A stretch of DNA of 64,000 nucleotides from the NCBI RefSeq assembly GCF_000350525.1, contig NZ_AOCN01000012.1:62001-126000 (forward strand). The letters are read 5' to 3'. Both the position numbers and the translations under genes were made by a program. The notes beneath the pieces are model-generated. The model made no database searches and had not been told where the DNA came from. It worked only from the letters and a program-made list of their open reading frames with translations. This stretch comes from Leucobacter salsicius M1-8 (GTDB lineage: Bacteria > Actinomycetota > Actinomycetes > Actinomycetales > Microbacteriaceae). Of the stretch, positions 56,878-64,000 are shown in pieces. How positions within the stretch are numbered: position 1 is the first letter of the stretch; each line of letters opens with the position of its first letter.

Positions 56878-58413
56878 CTAGTCGCTAATACCGGTCAGCC
56901 GACGGCGCAGGTGCACGCTCGCACGCCGCGCATCCTCCACTGCCGACGCGAGGTCGCCGGCGTGCAGCCCGCGGCCCACGCGCAACTGCCAGGCGTGCTC
57001 GATCCGCTCAGCGGCGAGCTCCTCGGCTGCGGCGTCACGCGCCTGCACCTGCGCCCAGGGCGCCAACTGCCATTCGACATCGGCGTGCGCGAGCGCGGGA
57101 TGCTCCTCGCGTACGGCCTGTAGCTGCGCGCCCGCGTCACCCTGCGCTGCATCGGCCGACCCCGCGGCAGTCACGCGCCACTGGTCTCGCGCCACGCGTT
57201 CGTACTGCACCGACCATCCCGATACGCCACTGGAGACCGCGACAACGTCGCAATCGGCACTGCCTTCGCCCGCTGATCCGGATCCCTCCGACGCAGCGGC
57301 CGCGGCCGCTGCGAGGCCCGCGGGCAGATCCGCGATCGCCGCGGGCGCCTGGAGCGTCGCGCGCCAGAGCGCGTGCTCTGCGTCGCGCGCAAAAGCGCGG
57401 AGCGCATCGGGCACTGCCCAGCGCGCCGAGATCCCCGCGATGACGGCGACGACGTCGATGGCCTCGCCGTCGTGCTCAATAACGCGCCAGTGGGGCGAGA
57501 ACAGCTGGGCCACGGCCGAGTCGGCGCGCGCACCACCCGCCGCGTCCTCAAGTCTGATGGCCTCGACAACCGGGGCCCCGAACTGCACCCCGTAGAGCGC
57601 AAGCCGTTCGATGAGCGCGGCGCGCAGGCCCTGCCACCCTCCGGCGGGGCGCACTCGCGTCTCGCGGGCAGCATGATCCTCGGCCTCGGTGAGCACAGCC
57701 CCCGAGAGCGATCCGGCGACCGTGAGCGCGCCATTCAGACCCGGGGCGGCGATCGCGACGTCGACGTCGTTCGCGGAGACACCGAAGCGCGCACGCACAA
57801 GCGGATCCACCACGCGATCGAGCATCTGCTGCCCCATGCGGCTGCGTACCAGCGTTCCAAGCGCAGTCGTCTTGCCGATGGTGAGCACCGGGCGCACGCG
57901 GTCGACCGAGGCGCGCAGCGCGCCCCGCCCACCGAGCAGCGCGATCGAATCGCTCGACATGGGCACCGCGGGCACGCCCCACACGTTGGGTTCGGGTAGC
58001 GGCTGCCAGTCGCCGTTCGCGCCGCGCAGCAGCGTGCGGCTCGGCGCGCAGGCCTCGGGCTCGGCCGCGGCGAATGCTCCGGCCGGCGCGTGGCCGAGAG
58101 TCTCACTGTCGACCGCGGGCGCGTCCTCCCGGGCCGTCGCTTCCGGGCCCGTCTGCTCCGGGCCCTCGATGGGGCCCGCCACGTGCGCGAGGAATGCACG
58201 CAGCACACCGTCGGGGTCCGAGGCACCGCAATCCGGCGCAGTTATAGCACGCGCATCGGCAGCGAGCACATCGGTATCGAGCACCGCAGTATCGAGCTGC
58301 GACGCGGGCAGCCCCGCGGGCACCCCAACGCGCACGCGCAGGCCGACCTCGGCGAGTTCAAGAGCCGCGGCGAGCTCGGGGATTCCGTGGCCGATGACGT
58401 AGGCGTCAAGCAT
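56878..58413 (-). CDS. Porphyrinogen-oxidase/amine-oxidase-like protein with degenerate FAD motif
   Basis: A 511-residue protein with the overall pattern of HemY/HemG-type flavoproteins: N-terminal beta-alpha-beta start, GGRGALRASVDRV, GQQMLDRVVDPLVRARFGVS (in part MLDRVVDPLVRARFGV), PAGGWQGLRAALIERL, and GRGLHAGDLASAVEDARRA at the end, like the FAD-contacting C-terminal motif. However, the nucleotide loop reads VIGHGIPELAAAL: the third Gly of GxGxxG is Glu, and the Glu that normally follows beta-2 is missing. It may have lost FAD or bind it differently. The CPBP gene overlaps its start by 8 bp. Exact activity is uncertain. Confidence 0.6.
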   Translation of the reverse strand: MLDAYVIGHGIPELAAALELAEVGLRVRVGVPAGLPASQLDTAVLDTDVLAADARAITAPDCGASDPDGVLRAFLAHVAGPIEGPEQTGPEATAREDAPAVDSETLGHAPAGAFAAAEPEACAPSRTLLRGANGDWQPLPEPNVWGVPAVPMSSDSIALLGGRGALRASVDRVRPVLTIGKTTALGTLVRSRMGQQMLDRVVDPLVRARFGVSANDVDVAIAAPGLNGALTVAGSLSGAVLTEAEDHAARETRVRPAGGWQGLRAALIERLALYGVQFGAPVVEAIRLEDAAGGARADSAVAQLFSPHWRVIEHDGEAIDVVAVIAGISARWAVPDALRAFARDAEHALWRATLQAPAAIADLPAGLAAAAAAASEGSGSAGEGSADCDVVAVSSGVSGWSVQYERVARDQWRVTAAGSADAAQGDAGAQLQAVREEHPALAHADVEWQLAPWAQVQARDAAAEELAAERIEHAWQLRVGRGLHAGDLASAVEDARRASVHLRRRLTGISD

Positions 58414-59584
58414 TGGGGATTCCGTTCTCGGGGGCTGCAGGAGCTGCGGGGGTTACAGGGGCGATGCTGGAGGCGGGGACGGACACCTGGATCAGGTCAA
58501 TCCGTTCGCGACCGTGCCCACCGCGCGTGAAGACGCGCAGCGCGAGCCAAATAAACACCCCGAGGCCGACGATTTCGCCGATCACGCCCGACACGCCACC
58601 GCTCGATTCGGTCTGCGCGGTCGAGCTGCCGAGCCCGCCCGCCATGAACCCGAATGCCACGAGGTTGTTGACAATGTGGATCGCGATGGCCGCTTCGAGG
58701 CCGCCGGTGCGCCAGGTCAACCAGGCAGCCACACCACCCATGAGTCCCACCGCGGCGAGGCCCCAGATGTCGTAGATGTGCGCGAGCGCGAACCCGATTG
58801 ACGGCAGCAGGATCGCCACCCACGGGGTCTTGAACCAGGCGCCGAGCACCTGCATGAACAGCCCGCGGAACACGACCTCCTCGGCGGTCGCCTGGAACGG
58901 CACGAGCAGCAGCACCATCAGCATCGAAATGAGTGCGAGCTGCCAGCTAAAGCTATCGTCGGCGCCCGCGGTCGACTCAGTCACGGTGGCGGGGTCGAAC
59001 AGCAGACCAGCAGCGATTCCCGCAGCGTTCATCGCGATCACCGAGAGGACCGCCGCACCCATGAGCCGCCCGAGCAGGCCCCAGCGCATGCGACCAGCGA
59101 CCGACCAGATGCGGCCCGCGGGCTTCATGCCCATGGTGCGCATACCCAGATCGACCGCGGGGATCATCACGATGATCGATGCCAGGGAAATGAACACCGA
59201 GACGGGGCGCTGAGTGTCAAGCATCTCGCTCGCACCCGTCGCGACATCGTCGAGGAAGGTTGGGTCAAACGCGAGGACCAGAGGGATCGAGAGTAATCCC
59301 ACGGTGACCGTGAACACCCCGAAGTAGACACCCGAGATGAGCAGCAGCAGGAGCGGCTTCCACCAGCGATAGTTCGCGGTGCCCCGCAGCAGTCGGTGGT
59401 ACTCGAGAGGCTCGGTCTCGACCGTCTGCACGACGCGGGGCTGCGCCCAGGCTGGCTGCTGCGGCGCCCCGGGAGCGGCGGCCGCGACGGGCTCTGGCCC
59501 CGGCTGCGACTGCATCTGCGGCACCGGATCGGGCCGCGCGGGCTGGAAGTCGGGCGTCGGATCGCTCGGCGTGCTGCTCGTCAT
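58406..59584 (-). CDS. CPBP family intramembrane glutamic endopeptidase
   Basis: A 392-residue protein with a Pro/Gln/Ala-rich N-terminus (about 1-65), about eight membrane helices, and the Abi/CAAX protease motifs AEEVVFRGLFMQVL (EExxxR) and FALAHIYD (His). NNLVAF is the third conserved site. It may process prenylated or other membrane peptides; substrate unknown. ATG at 59584; the longer frame to 59878 crosses the glyS terminator and is rejected. It overlaps the following gene by 8 bp (ATGCTTGA). Confidence 0.9.
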   Translation of the reverse strand: MTSSTPSDPTPDFQPARPDPVPQMQSQPGPEPVAAAAPGAPQQPAWAQPRVVQTVETEPLEYHRLLRGTANYRWWKPLLLLLISGVYFGVFTVTVGLLSIPLVLAFDPTFLDDVATGASEMLDTQRPVSVFISLASIIVMIPAVDLGMRTMGMKPAGRIWSVAGRMRWGLLGRLMGAAVLSVIAMNAAGIAAGLLFDPATVTESTAGADDSFSWQLALISMLMVLLLVPFQATAEEVVFRGLFMQVLGAWFKTPWVAILLPSIGFALAHIYDIWGLAAVGLMGGVAAWLTWRTGGLEAAIAIHIVNNLVAFGFMAGGLGSSTAQTESSGGVSGVIGEIVGLGVFIWLALRVFTRGGHGRERIDLIQVSVPASSIAPVTPAAPAAPENGIPNA

Positions 59585-59627
59585 AGTGTCAATCTTCTCA
59601 CTCGTGTGCGGTGATGCGGGTGAGAGA

Positions 59628-59667
59628 AGGCGCCCACTTACCCAGGTATCTGGGTAAGTGGGCGCCT
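59628..59667 (-). terminator. Terminator of glyS
   Basis: Perfect 18-bp arms 59628-59645 and 59650-59667 with a 4-nt loop, about 20 bp after the glyS stop; a TCTCT tract follows in the leftward direction. Confidence 0.85.
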
Positions 59668-59687
59668 CCGGCGTGTGCAGCTGGTGA

Positions 59688-61073
59688 TTAGGCGCCGCGC
59701 AGGCGCTCCGCGAGATAGCCGTGCAGCTGCGCGAGCGGCACGCGCTCCTGCTGCATGGTGTCGCGCTCGCGCACGGTGACGGCCTGGTCGTCGAGCGAGT
59801 CGAAGTCGACCGTGACACAGAACGGCGTGCCGATCTCGTCCTGGCGGCGGTAGCGGCGGCCGATTGCGCCCGAATCATCGAAGTCGATGTTCCAGTCGTC
59901 GCGCAGGTCGGCTGCGAGCTCGCGGGCCATCGGCGAGAGCTTCTCGTTGCGACTCAGCGGCAGCACGGCCACCTTGATGGGCGCGAGGCGCGGGTCGAGA
60001 CCCAGCACGGTGCGCTTGTCGGTGCCGCCCTTCGCGTTGGGCACCTCTTCTTCGCGGTACGCGTCGACGAGGAACGCCATGAGCGAGCGGGTCAGACCGG
60101 CCGAGGGCTCGATCACGTACGGCGTGTAACGCGCATCGTTGGTCTGGTCGAAGAAGTTCAAGTCCTTGCCCGAGTGCTCGGTGTGGGTCTTGAGGTCGTA
60201 GTCGGTGCGGTTTGCGATGCCCTCGAGCTCGCCCCACTCGCTGCCGGTGAAGCCAAAGCGGTACTCGATGTCAGTCGTCTGCTTCGAGTAGTGCGACAGC
60301 TTCTCCTTCGGGTGGTCGTAGAAGCGCAGGTTCTCGGGGTTGATGCCGAGACCGGTGTACCAGCTCATGCGCTCGTCCATCCAGTACTGCTGCCACTCAT
60401 CGTCGGTGCCGGGCTCGACGAAGAACTCGAGCTCCATCTGCTCGAACTCGCGGGTGCGGAAGATGAAGTTACCGGGCGTGATCTCGTTGCGGAAGCTCTT
60501 GCCGATCTGGCCGATGCCAAAGGGAGGCTTCATGCGCGAGGCCTGCAGCACGTTCGAGAAGTTCACGAAGATGCCCTGCGCGGTCTCGGGGCGCAGGTAG
60601 TGCATGCCCTGCTCGTCGTCGACGGGGCCGAGATAGGTCTTGAGCAGACCCGAGAAGGCGCGCGGCTCGGTCCACTGACCGCGAGTTCCGCAGTGCACAC
60701 AGACGATGTCGGCCATGCCGTTCTCGGGCGGGCGACCCTTCTTCTCTTCGTACGCCTCGAGGAGATGATCCTCGCGCTGACGCTTGTGGCAGCTCGTGCA
60801 CTCGACGAGCGGGTCACTGAAGACCTCTACGTGGCCCGAGGCCTCCCACACCTTCTTGGGCAGGATGATGCTCGAGTCGATGCCAACCACGTCTTCACGC
60901 TTCTGCACCATCGACTTCCACCACTGGCGCTTGATGTTTTCCTTCAGCGCGGTGCCGAGCGGGCCGTAGTCCCATGCCGAGCGAGATCCGCCGTAGATCT
61001 CACCCGCCTGGAATACGAAGCCGCGGTGGCGGGCGAGGGCGATGACCTTATCGAGGCGGGACTGTTCAGCCAT
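59688..61073 (-). CDS. glyS: Glycine--tRNA ligase (alpha2 type)
   Basis: A 461-residue class II aminoacyl-tRNA synthetase. Zinc-type Cys pairs (ECTSCHKRQ and CVHCGTRG), motif 1 region [13 protein letters not shown], motif 2 [19 protein letters not shown] (in part [16 protein letters not shown]), motif 3 [14 protein letters not shown], and the anticodon-binding domain with [14 protein letters not shown] at 61073 gives the family start [18 protein letters not shown]; a weak GGAG is farther upstream. The longer frame to 61445 has no homology support. Confidence 0.97.
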   Translation of the reverse strand: MAEQSRLDKVIALARHRGFVFQAGEIYGGSRSAWDYGPLGTALKENIKRQWWKSMVQKREDVVGIDSSIILPKKVWEASGHVEVFSDPLVECTSCHKRQREDHLLEAYEEKKGRPPENGMADIVCVHCGTRGQWTEPRAFSGLLKTYLGPVDDEQGMHYLRPETAQGIFVNFSNVLQASRMKPPFGIGQIGKSFRNEITPGNFIFRTREFEQMELEFFVEPGTDDEWQQYWMDERMSWYTGLGINPENLRFYDHPKEKLSHYSKQTTDIEYRFGFTGSEWGELEGIANRTDYDLKTHTEHSGKDLNFFDQTNDARYTPYVIEPSAGLTRSLMAFLVDAYREEEVPNAKGGTDKRTVLGLDPRLAPIKVAVLPLSRNEKLSPMARELAADLRDDWNIDFDDSGAIGRRYRRQDEIGTPFCVTVDFDSLDDQAVTVRERDTMQQERVPLAQLHGYLAERLRGA

Positions 61074-61114
61074 GTGTTTTATCACTCCAAGGGGCAAGCG
61101 GGGATCTTGGGAAT

Positions 61115-61135
61115 GCGCGCCAAAACCTGGCGCGC
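61115..61135. terminator. Short GC-rich hairpin between LCP gene and glyS
   Basis: 8-bp arms 61115-61122 and 61128-61135 with a 5-nt loop, followed by no long T tract. It may terminate the LCP transcript (stop at 61210) or be part of the glyS leader. A GATCCGGATC copy lies just upstream at 61192-61201. Confidence 0.45.
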
Positions 61136-61209
61136 CCAGGGGCAAGTCTATCGGCGCATGGGCGCACCTGCTGATGCCCGATTCACAGCGCGATCCGGAT
61201 CCGGCCGCC

Positions 61210-62277
61210 CTAGGGCAGTTCAGAGCCGGGCCCGTGAAGGGCGGCGAACTCAGCCAGCGTGCCGGATTGGAAGGCGGCTTGCATGTTCGCGATCTCGGCC
61301 CAGTTGGGGAGCACGATCGACTGTCCATCAGTCGAGGTCCCCGTGCCCAGCGTGGGGCTCGTAAAGAACTCGATGGTGTCGGCGCGCACGGTGCGCATGT
61401 CGAAGCCCAGCCGCATCGCCTCCGGCAGGTCCAGCTCCTCGTCAAGAATTAAATACGATTTCAACGCGTTGAACGTATCCATGAGCTTGGTCGCATCGGT
61501 CAATGTGCCCTTGCTCAGCACCTGCTTCATGAGGCCCTGCAGGTACGCCTGCTGATTGCGCGCCCGCTGGTAGTCCCCATCGGCAAAGGCGTAGCGTTCG
61601 CGCACGAACGAGAGTGCCTGGTCGCCGTTCAGCGTGATGTCGCCCTCGGCAAAGGTGAAGCCTCCGCCCCCGTTCTGGGCGGTGAAGGCCTGCGAGTTGT
61701 GCACGGTCACGCCGCCCACCGCATCCGTCAGTCCCTTAAACGACTGGAAGTCAACGAGCGCGACGTGATCGATGCGTGCGCCAATGAAGTTCTCGACCGT
61801 GTTGACGGCGAGCGGCAGGCCGCCGAGCGAGAAGGCGGCATTGATCTTTGCCTCACCAAAGCCCTGAATCGGCACCCAGTTGTCGCGCATGATCGAGACG
61901 ATGGTCACGACCTCGCGGTCGGGCGAGACCTGGGCCACCATCATTGCGTCGCTGCGAAACCCCGTGAGGTCTTCGACATTGGTCAACGGGTCAGTCGATT
62001 CTCGCGAGTCGGAGCCCAACAGCAGAATGTTGATCGGTGCCTGCATCCCGTCGGCCACGGCGACGGCCGCCGGTCGCGTCAGCGACGGGTCCTGATGAAT
62101 ACTGAAACGACGCACCTCGTTGTACGAGCTCGACAGCAGCGCATACCCGATGCCCGCAGCAATCACCAGTAACGCGATCAGGACCCCCACTGCGATAAGC
62201 AAGTTGCGCAGGCCACGGCGCCGTTTTCTGGCCGGTCGCGCTCCCCCAAGTTCAGTAGGTGTGTACGCACTATTCAT
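61210..62277 (-). CDS. LytR-CpsA-Psr (LCP) family protein
   Basis: A 355-residue membrane-anchored phosphotransferase that attaches undecaprenyl-linked glycopolymers to peptidoglycan. A basic cytosolic N-terminus RPARKRRRG, one helix [20 protein letters not shown] (in part [16 protein letters not shown]), then the LCP domain with [42 protein letters not shown] and [16 protein letters not shown] (in part [10 protein letters not shown]), which carry the conserved Asp/Arg residues. AGGAG lies 7 nt before the ATG. Plausible attachment enzyme for the polymer made by the 11-40 kb locus; inferred. Confidence 0.93.
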   Translation of the reverse strand: MNSAYTPTELGGARPARKRRRGLRNLLIAVGVLIALLVIAAGIGYALLSSSYNEVRRFSIHQDPSLTRPAAVAVADGMQAPINILLLGSDSRESTDPLTNVEDLTGFRSDAMMVAQVSPDREVVTIVSIMRDNWVPIQGFGEAKINAAFSLGGLPLAVNTVENFIGARIDHVALVDFQSFKGLTDAVGGVTVHNSQAFTAQNGGGGFTFAEGDITLNGDQALSFVRERYAFADGDYQRARNQQAYLQGLMKQVLSKGTLTDATKLMDTFNALKSYLILDEELDLPEAMRLGFDMRTVRADTIEFFTSPTLGTGTSTDGQSIVLPNWAEIANMQAAFQSGTLAEFAALHGPGSELP

Positions 62278-62398
62278 GACAAGCTCCTGTCCCCTGGCTG
62301 GACTCGCCGCATCGCCTGCGCACGTGTAGCACGCGCGATGTGACCACCTATTTTCCGGGAACCACCCGGCGGGCGCAAGACGCTAGCCTGAAGACATT

Positions 62399-63562
62399 AT
62401 GAGCGAACCTGTCGGCCGCATTCTGCTGCGTTTTGCGCCCGCGATTTACGGGCCCACGGCGCTGTTTGCGGTGGGGGAAGGAGCCATTCTCCCGATTCTG
62501 CCGGTGCTCGCGACGCGCCTCGGCGCCGATGTGGCGCTCGCAACGCTCATCGCCGCAATGCTGGTGATCGGCCAGCTCATCGGAAACTTGCCCGCGGGTT
62601 GGGCGGTGGCGCGATTCGGGGAACGCCGGTCGATGGCGGTCTCTGGCGTGGTCGCGCTTGCGGGAGCCACCGGAGCCGCGCTCGCGCCCACGCTGTTTCT
62701 GCTCGGGGTCGCCACGCTCGTCATCGGCTTGAGCGCGGCGGTGTTTGGGCTCGCCCGCCACGCGTTTTTGACCATCCACGTTCCCGCCGCGATGCGCGCG
62801 CGGGCGCTGGCGGTGCTCGCGGGCACGTTTCGCTTCGGCACCTTTACCGGGCCGTTCATTGCCGCGGGGCTTCTTGCGGCAACGGGCAGCCCCGCCGCAG
62901 CGGCCTGGTTCTTCGCCGCCTGTCTCGTGCTGACGGTTGCGCTCGTGGTGGTCGCGCGCGAGCCCGAGATGCCCGCTCGGGCTGCTTCCGTCCCTTCCGC
63001 GGCAGGCGATCCGGATCATAAGCCGCACTCCACCGCGCCACGCGAACGAGACGCCGAGCAGACGGGGGTCTTCGCGACCATGGTGCGACACCGCGGCGTG
63101 CTCGCGAGGCTCGGTCTCTCGGCCGCCACGCTCGCCGCGCTGCGCTCGGCCAGGCAGGTACTCATTCCCGTGTGGGGCATCGCGATCGGCGCCGACCCCG
63201 GAACGATCGCCCTTGTGACGGGCATCTCGGGGGCGTGCGACTTTGCGCTGTTCTACGCGAGCGGTCAGATCACCGACCGGTTCGGTCGGCTCTGGGCCAC
63301 GACGCCGGCGATGCTACTCATGAGCGTTGGGCTGATCGTGCTCACGCTCGGCGCCGACCTCGCGCCGCGGGGCAACCCCGCGCCGTTCTTTGGCTCGTGG
63401 CACACGATCAGCGACGCGGGCGGAGCTGCGGCGCCCCTCATCATCGCGGGCATCGCCGCGGTGTCGCTGCCCGCAGCGTCGGCCGTCATGGGCGTGCTGG
63501 GGCTGCTGGGTGCCGCGGGGTTTCTCCGCTGGATGCCCCGCTACGTGCCCCGCAAGCGGTAG
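62399..63562 (+). CDS. MFS transporter, apparently missing part of helices 9-10
   Basis: A 387-residue transporter. Helices 1-8 look regular (ILPILPVLATRLG, AGWAVARFGERRSMA motif A, RFGTFTGPFIAAG, GQITDRFGR). After AMLLMSVGLI the sequence jumps directly to VLTLGADLAPRG, a motif that in relatives follows an additional membrane segment and loop of about 35-40 residues. The total is about that much shorter than usual. Then SDAGGAAAPLIIAG and the last helix follow. The reading frame is intact. Substrate unknown; function may be impaired. Confidence 0.85.
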   Translation: MSEPVGRILLRFAPAIYGPTALFAVGEGAILPILPVLATRLGADVALATLIAAMLVIGQLIGNLPAGWAVARFGERRSMAVSGVVALAGATGAALAPTLFLLGVATLVIGLSAAVFGLARHAFLTIHVPAAMRARALAVLAGTFRFGTFTGPFIAAGLLAATGSPAAAAWFFAACLVLTVALVVVAREPEMPARAASVPSAAGDPDHKPHSTAPRERDAEQTGVFATMVRHRGVLARLGLSAATLAALRSARQVLIPVWGIAIGADPGTIALVTGISGACDFALFYASGQITDRFGRLWATTPAMLLMSVGLIVLTLGADLAPRGNPAPFFGSWHTISDAGGAAAPLIIAGIAAVSLPAASAVMGVLGLLGAAGFLRWMPRYVPRKR

Positions 63563-63619
63563 CGCTGTGCGCCCCAGTGCCCCTATCTGAGCCGCTGCTC
63601 GGCCCTGACTTCCTGCGGC

Positions 63620-63686
63620 CCCAGAATATGCGTGGATTCTTCCGTCTCTGACACGGGCTAAAGCGGACAAATCCCCGCATATTTGG
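63620..63686. repeat. Imperfect long inverted repeat
   Basis: Segments 63620-63638 and 63669-63686 are reverse complements except for one mismatch and one inserted base, with about 30 nt between. Located 58 bp after the MFS gene. It may terminate that gene or be a REP-like element. The 63563-63796 gap otherwise shows only this and the next hairpin. Confidence 0.5.
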
Positions 63687-63750
63687 GTGGCGGGCAATCC
63701 ACCAGCAGCAGCACGGCGGTGGGCGATCCGGACCATCGCCCAAACACAAA

Positions 63751-63776
63751 GTGCCCCCGCTTTGCAGCGGGGGCAC
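63751..63776 (-). terminator. Terminator of aldehyde dehydrogenase gene
   Basis: 11-bp arms 63751-63761 and 63766-63776 with a TTGC loop, followed leftward by TTTGTGTTTG. It lies 20 bp after the dehydrogenase stop. Confidence 0.85.
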
Positions 63777-63796
63777 TCGTGATCAGTAGGCGTTCG

Positions 63797-64000
63797 TTAC
63801 TCCGCGACGAAGTACATGCGCTTGTTGGCGAACTCGCCGATGCCGAGCGGGCCCATCTCGCGGCCGAAGCCCGAGCGCTTCACTCCACCGAAGGGAATCT
63901 CGGCGGCCTCAGCGGCGATTGTGTTGACGTGCGACATGCCAACCTCGAGGCGCGAGGCGACGCGGGCCGCGCGCGCCTCGTCGGTCGAGAACACCGAGCC
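63797..64000 (-). CDS. NAD(P)-dependent aldehyde dehydrogenase, C-terminal part
   Basis: The last 67 codons of a gene cut by the right window edge. FGGVKRSGFGREMG followed by GIGEFANKRMYF is the C-terminal signature of aldehyde dehydrogenases, closest in pattern to succinate-semialdehyde dehydrogenases. The catalytic Cys and Glu lie outside the window, so the substrate is not determined. Confidence 0.9.
   Translation of the reverse strand, partial: GSVFSTDEARAARVASRLEVGMSHVNTIAAEAAEIPFGGVKRSGFGREMGPLGIGEFANKRMYFVAE

Noticed and set aside
61074-61209. T-box or glycine riboswitch in the glyS leader
   Set aside because: Only a single short hairpin is seen. There is no T-box core motif nor a recognisable tandem aptamer.
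59721-61364. A 547-codon rightward frame opposite glyS
   Set aside because: It is antisense to a complete glycyl-tRNA synthetase with all class II motifs.

Overview
The window looks like a chromosome segment of a high-GC actinobacterium, most probably a Microbacteriaceae member (Leucobacter-like; the genus is inferred). The grounds are strong GC bias, frequent GTG starts with 1-4 bp start/stop overlaps, an actinobacterial class Ib nrdHIE/nrdF set with NrdR-type boxes, a LysE/LysG pair, an LCP protein, a fused RmlC-RmlD protein and short actinobacterial envelope proteins.

Layout. 1-1.3 kb: 5' part of a phage/ICE-type tyrosine integrase cut by the window edge, with short inverted repeats upstream, so a mobile element probably ends here. 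1.3-5.8 kb: aerobic ribonucleotide reductase (nrdF alone; nrdH-nrdI-nrdE as an operon), each unit with paired NrdR-like boxes and its own terminator. 5.9-11 kb: leftward housekeeping genes (hypothetical, rlmH, alanine-type aminotransferase, ABC exporter, DUF2207-like protein).

11-40 kb: a large exopolysaccharide/cell-surface glycopolymer locus. It has a CapK/PaaK-like adenylate-forming enzyme, a CDP-alcohol phosphatidyltransferase, six glycosyltransferases, a GIPC-transferase-like beta-propeller protein, Wzy-like polymerase, Wzx-like flippase, Wzc/CpsD-like tyrosine autokinase with an LMW phosphatase, a pyruvyl transferase, an FrhB-like iron-sulfur protein and the dTDP-rhamnose genes (rmlA, rmlB, rmlCD fusion). 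Embedded in it are a lipoprotein and two giant secreted proteins (PKD/LamG/propeller and beta-helix) that share a repeated jelly-roll-like domain.

40-48.4 kb: hypothetical, thiamine-binding protein, DHA2 exporter, quinone oxidoreductase with a repetitive tail, a Na+-type ABC-2 exporter pair and a two-component system. 48.4-52 kb: a membrane sigma/anti-sigma fusion gene interrupted by an in-frame stop, facing a sortase-type surface protein gene with both a nonsense codon and a frameshift. This looks like a decaying, functionally linked pair. 52-64 kb: lysE/lysG, nitroreductase, hemD, a YqjCDE-like envelope trio, a porphyrinogen-oxidase-like protein with a damaged FAD motif, a CPBP protease, glyS, an LCP protein, an MFS protein that seems to lack about one membrane segment, and the 3' end of an aldehyde dehydrogenase.

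The main unexplained signals are: (1) the palindrome GATCCGGATC, present ten times in several reading frames and in intergenic DNA; (2) the decayed sigma/surface-protein locus; (3) the shared domain of the two giant secreted proteins in the glycopolymer cluster. No tRNA, rRNA, CRISPR array or complete insertion sequence was recognised.
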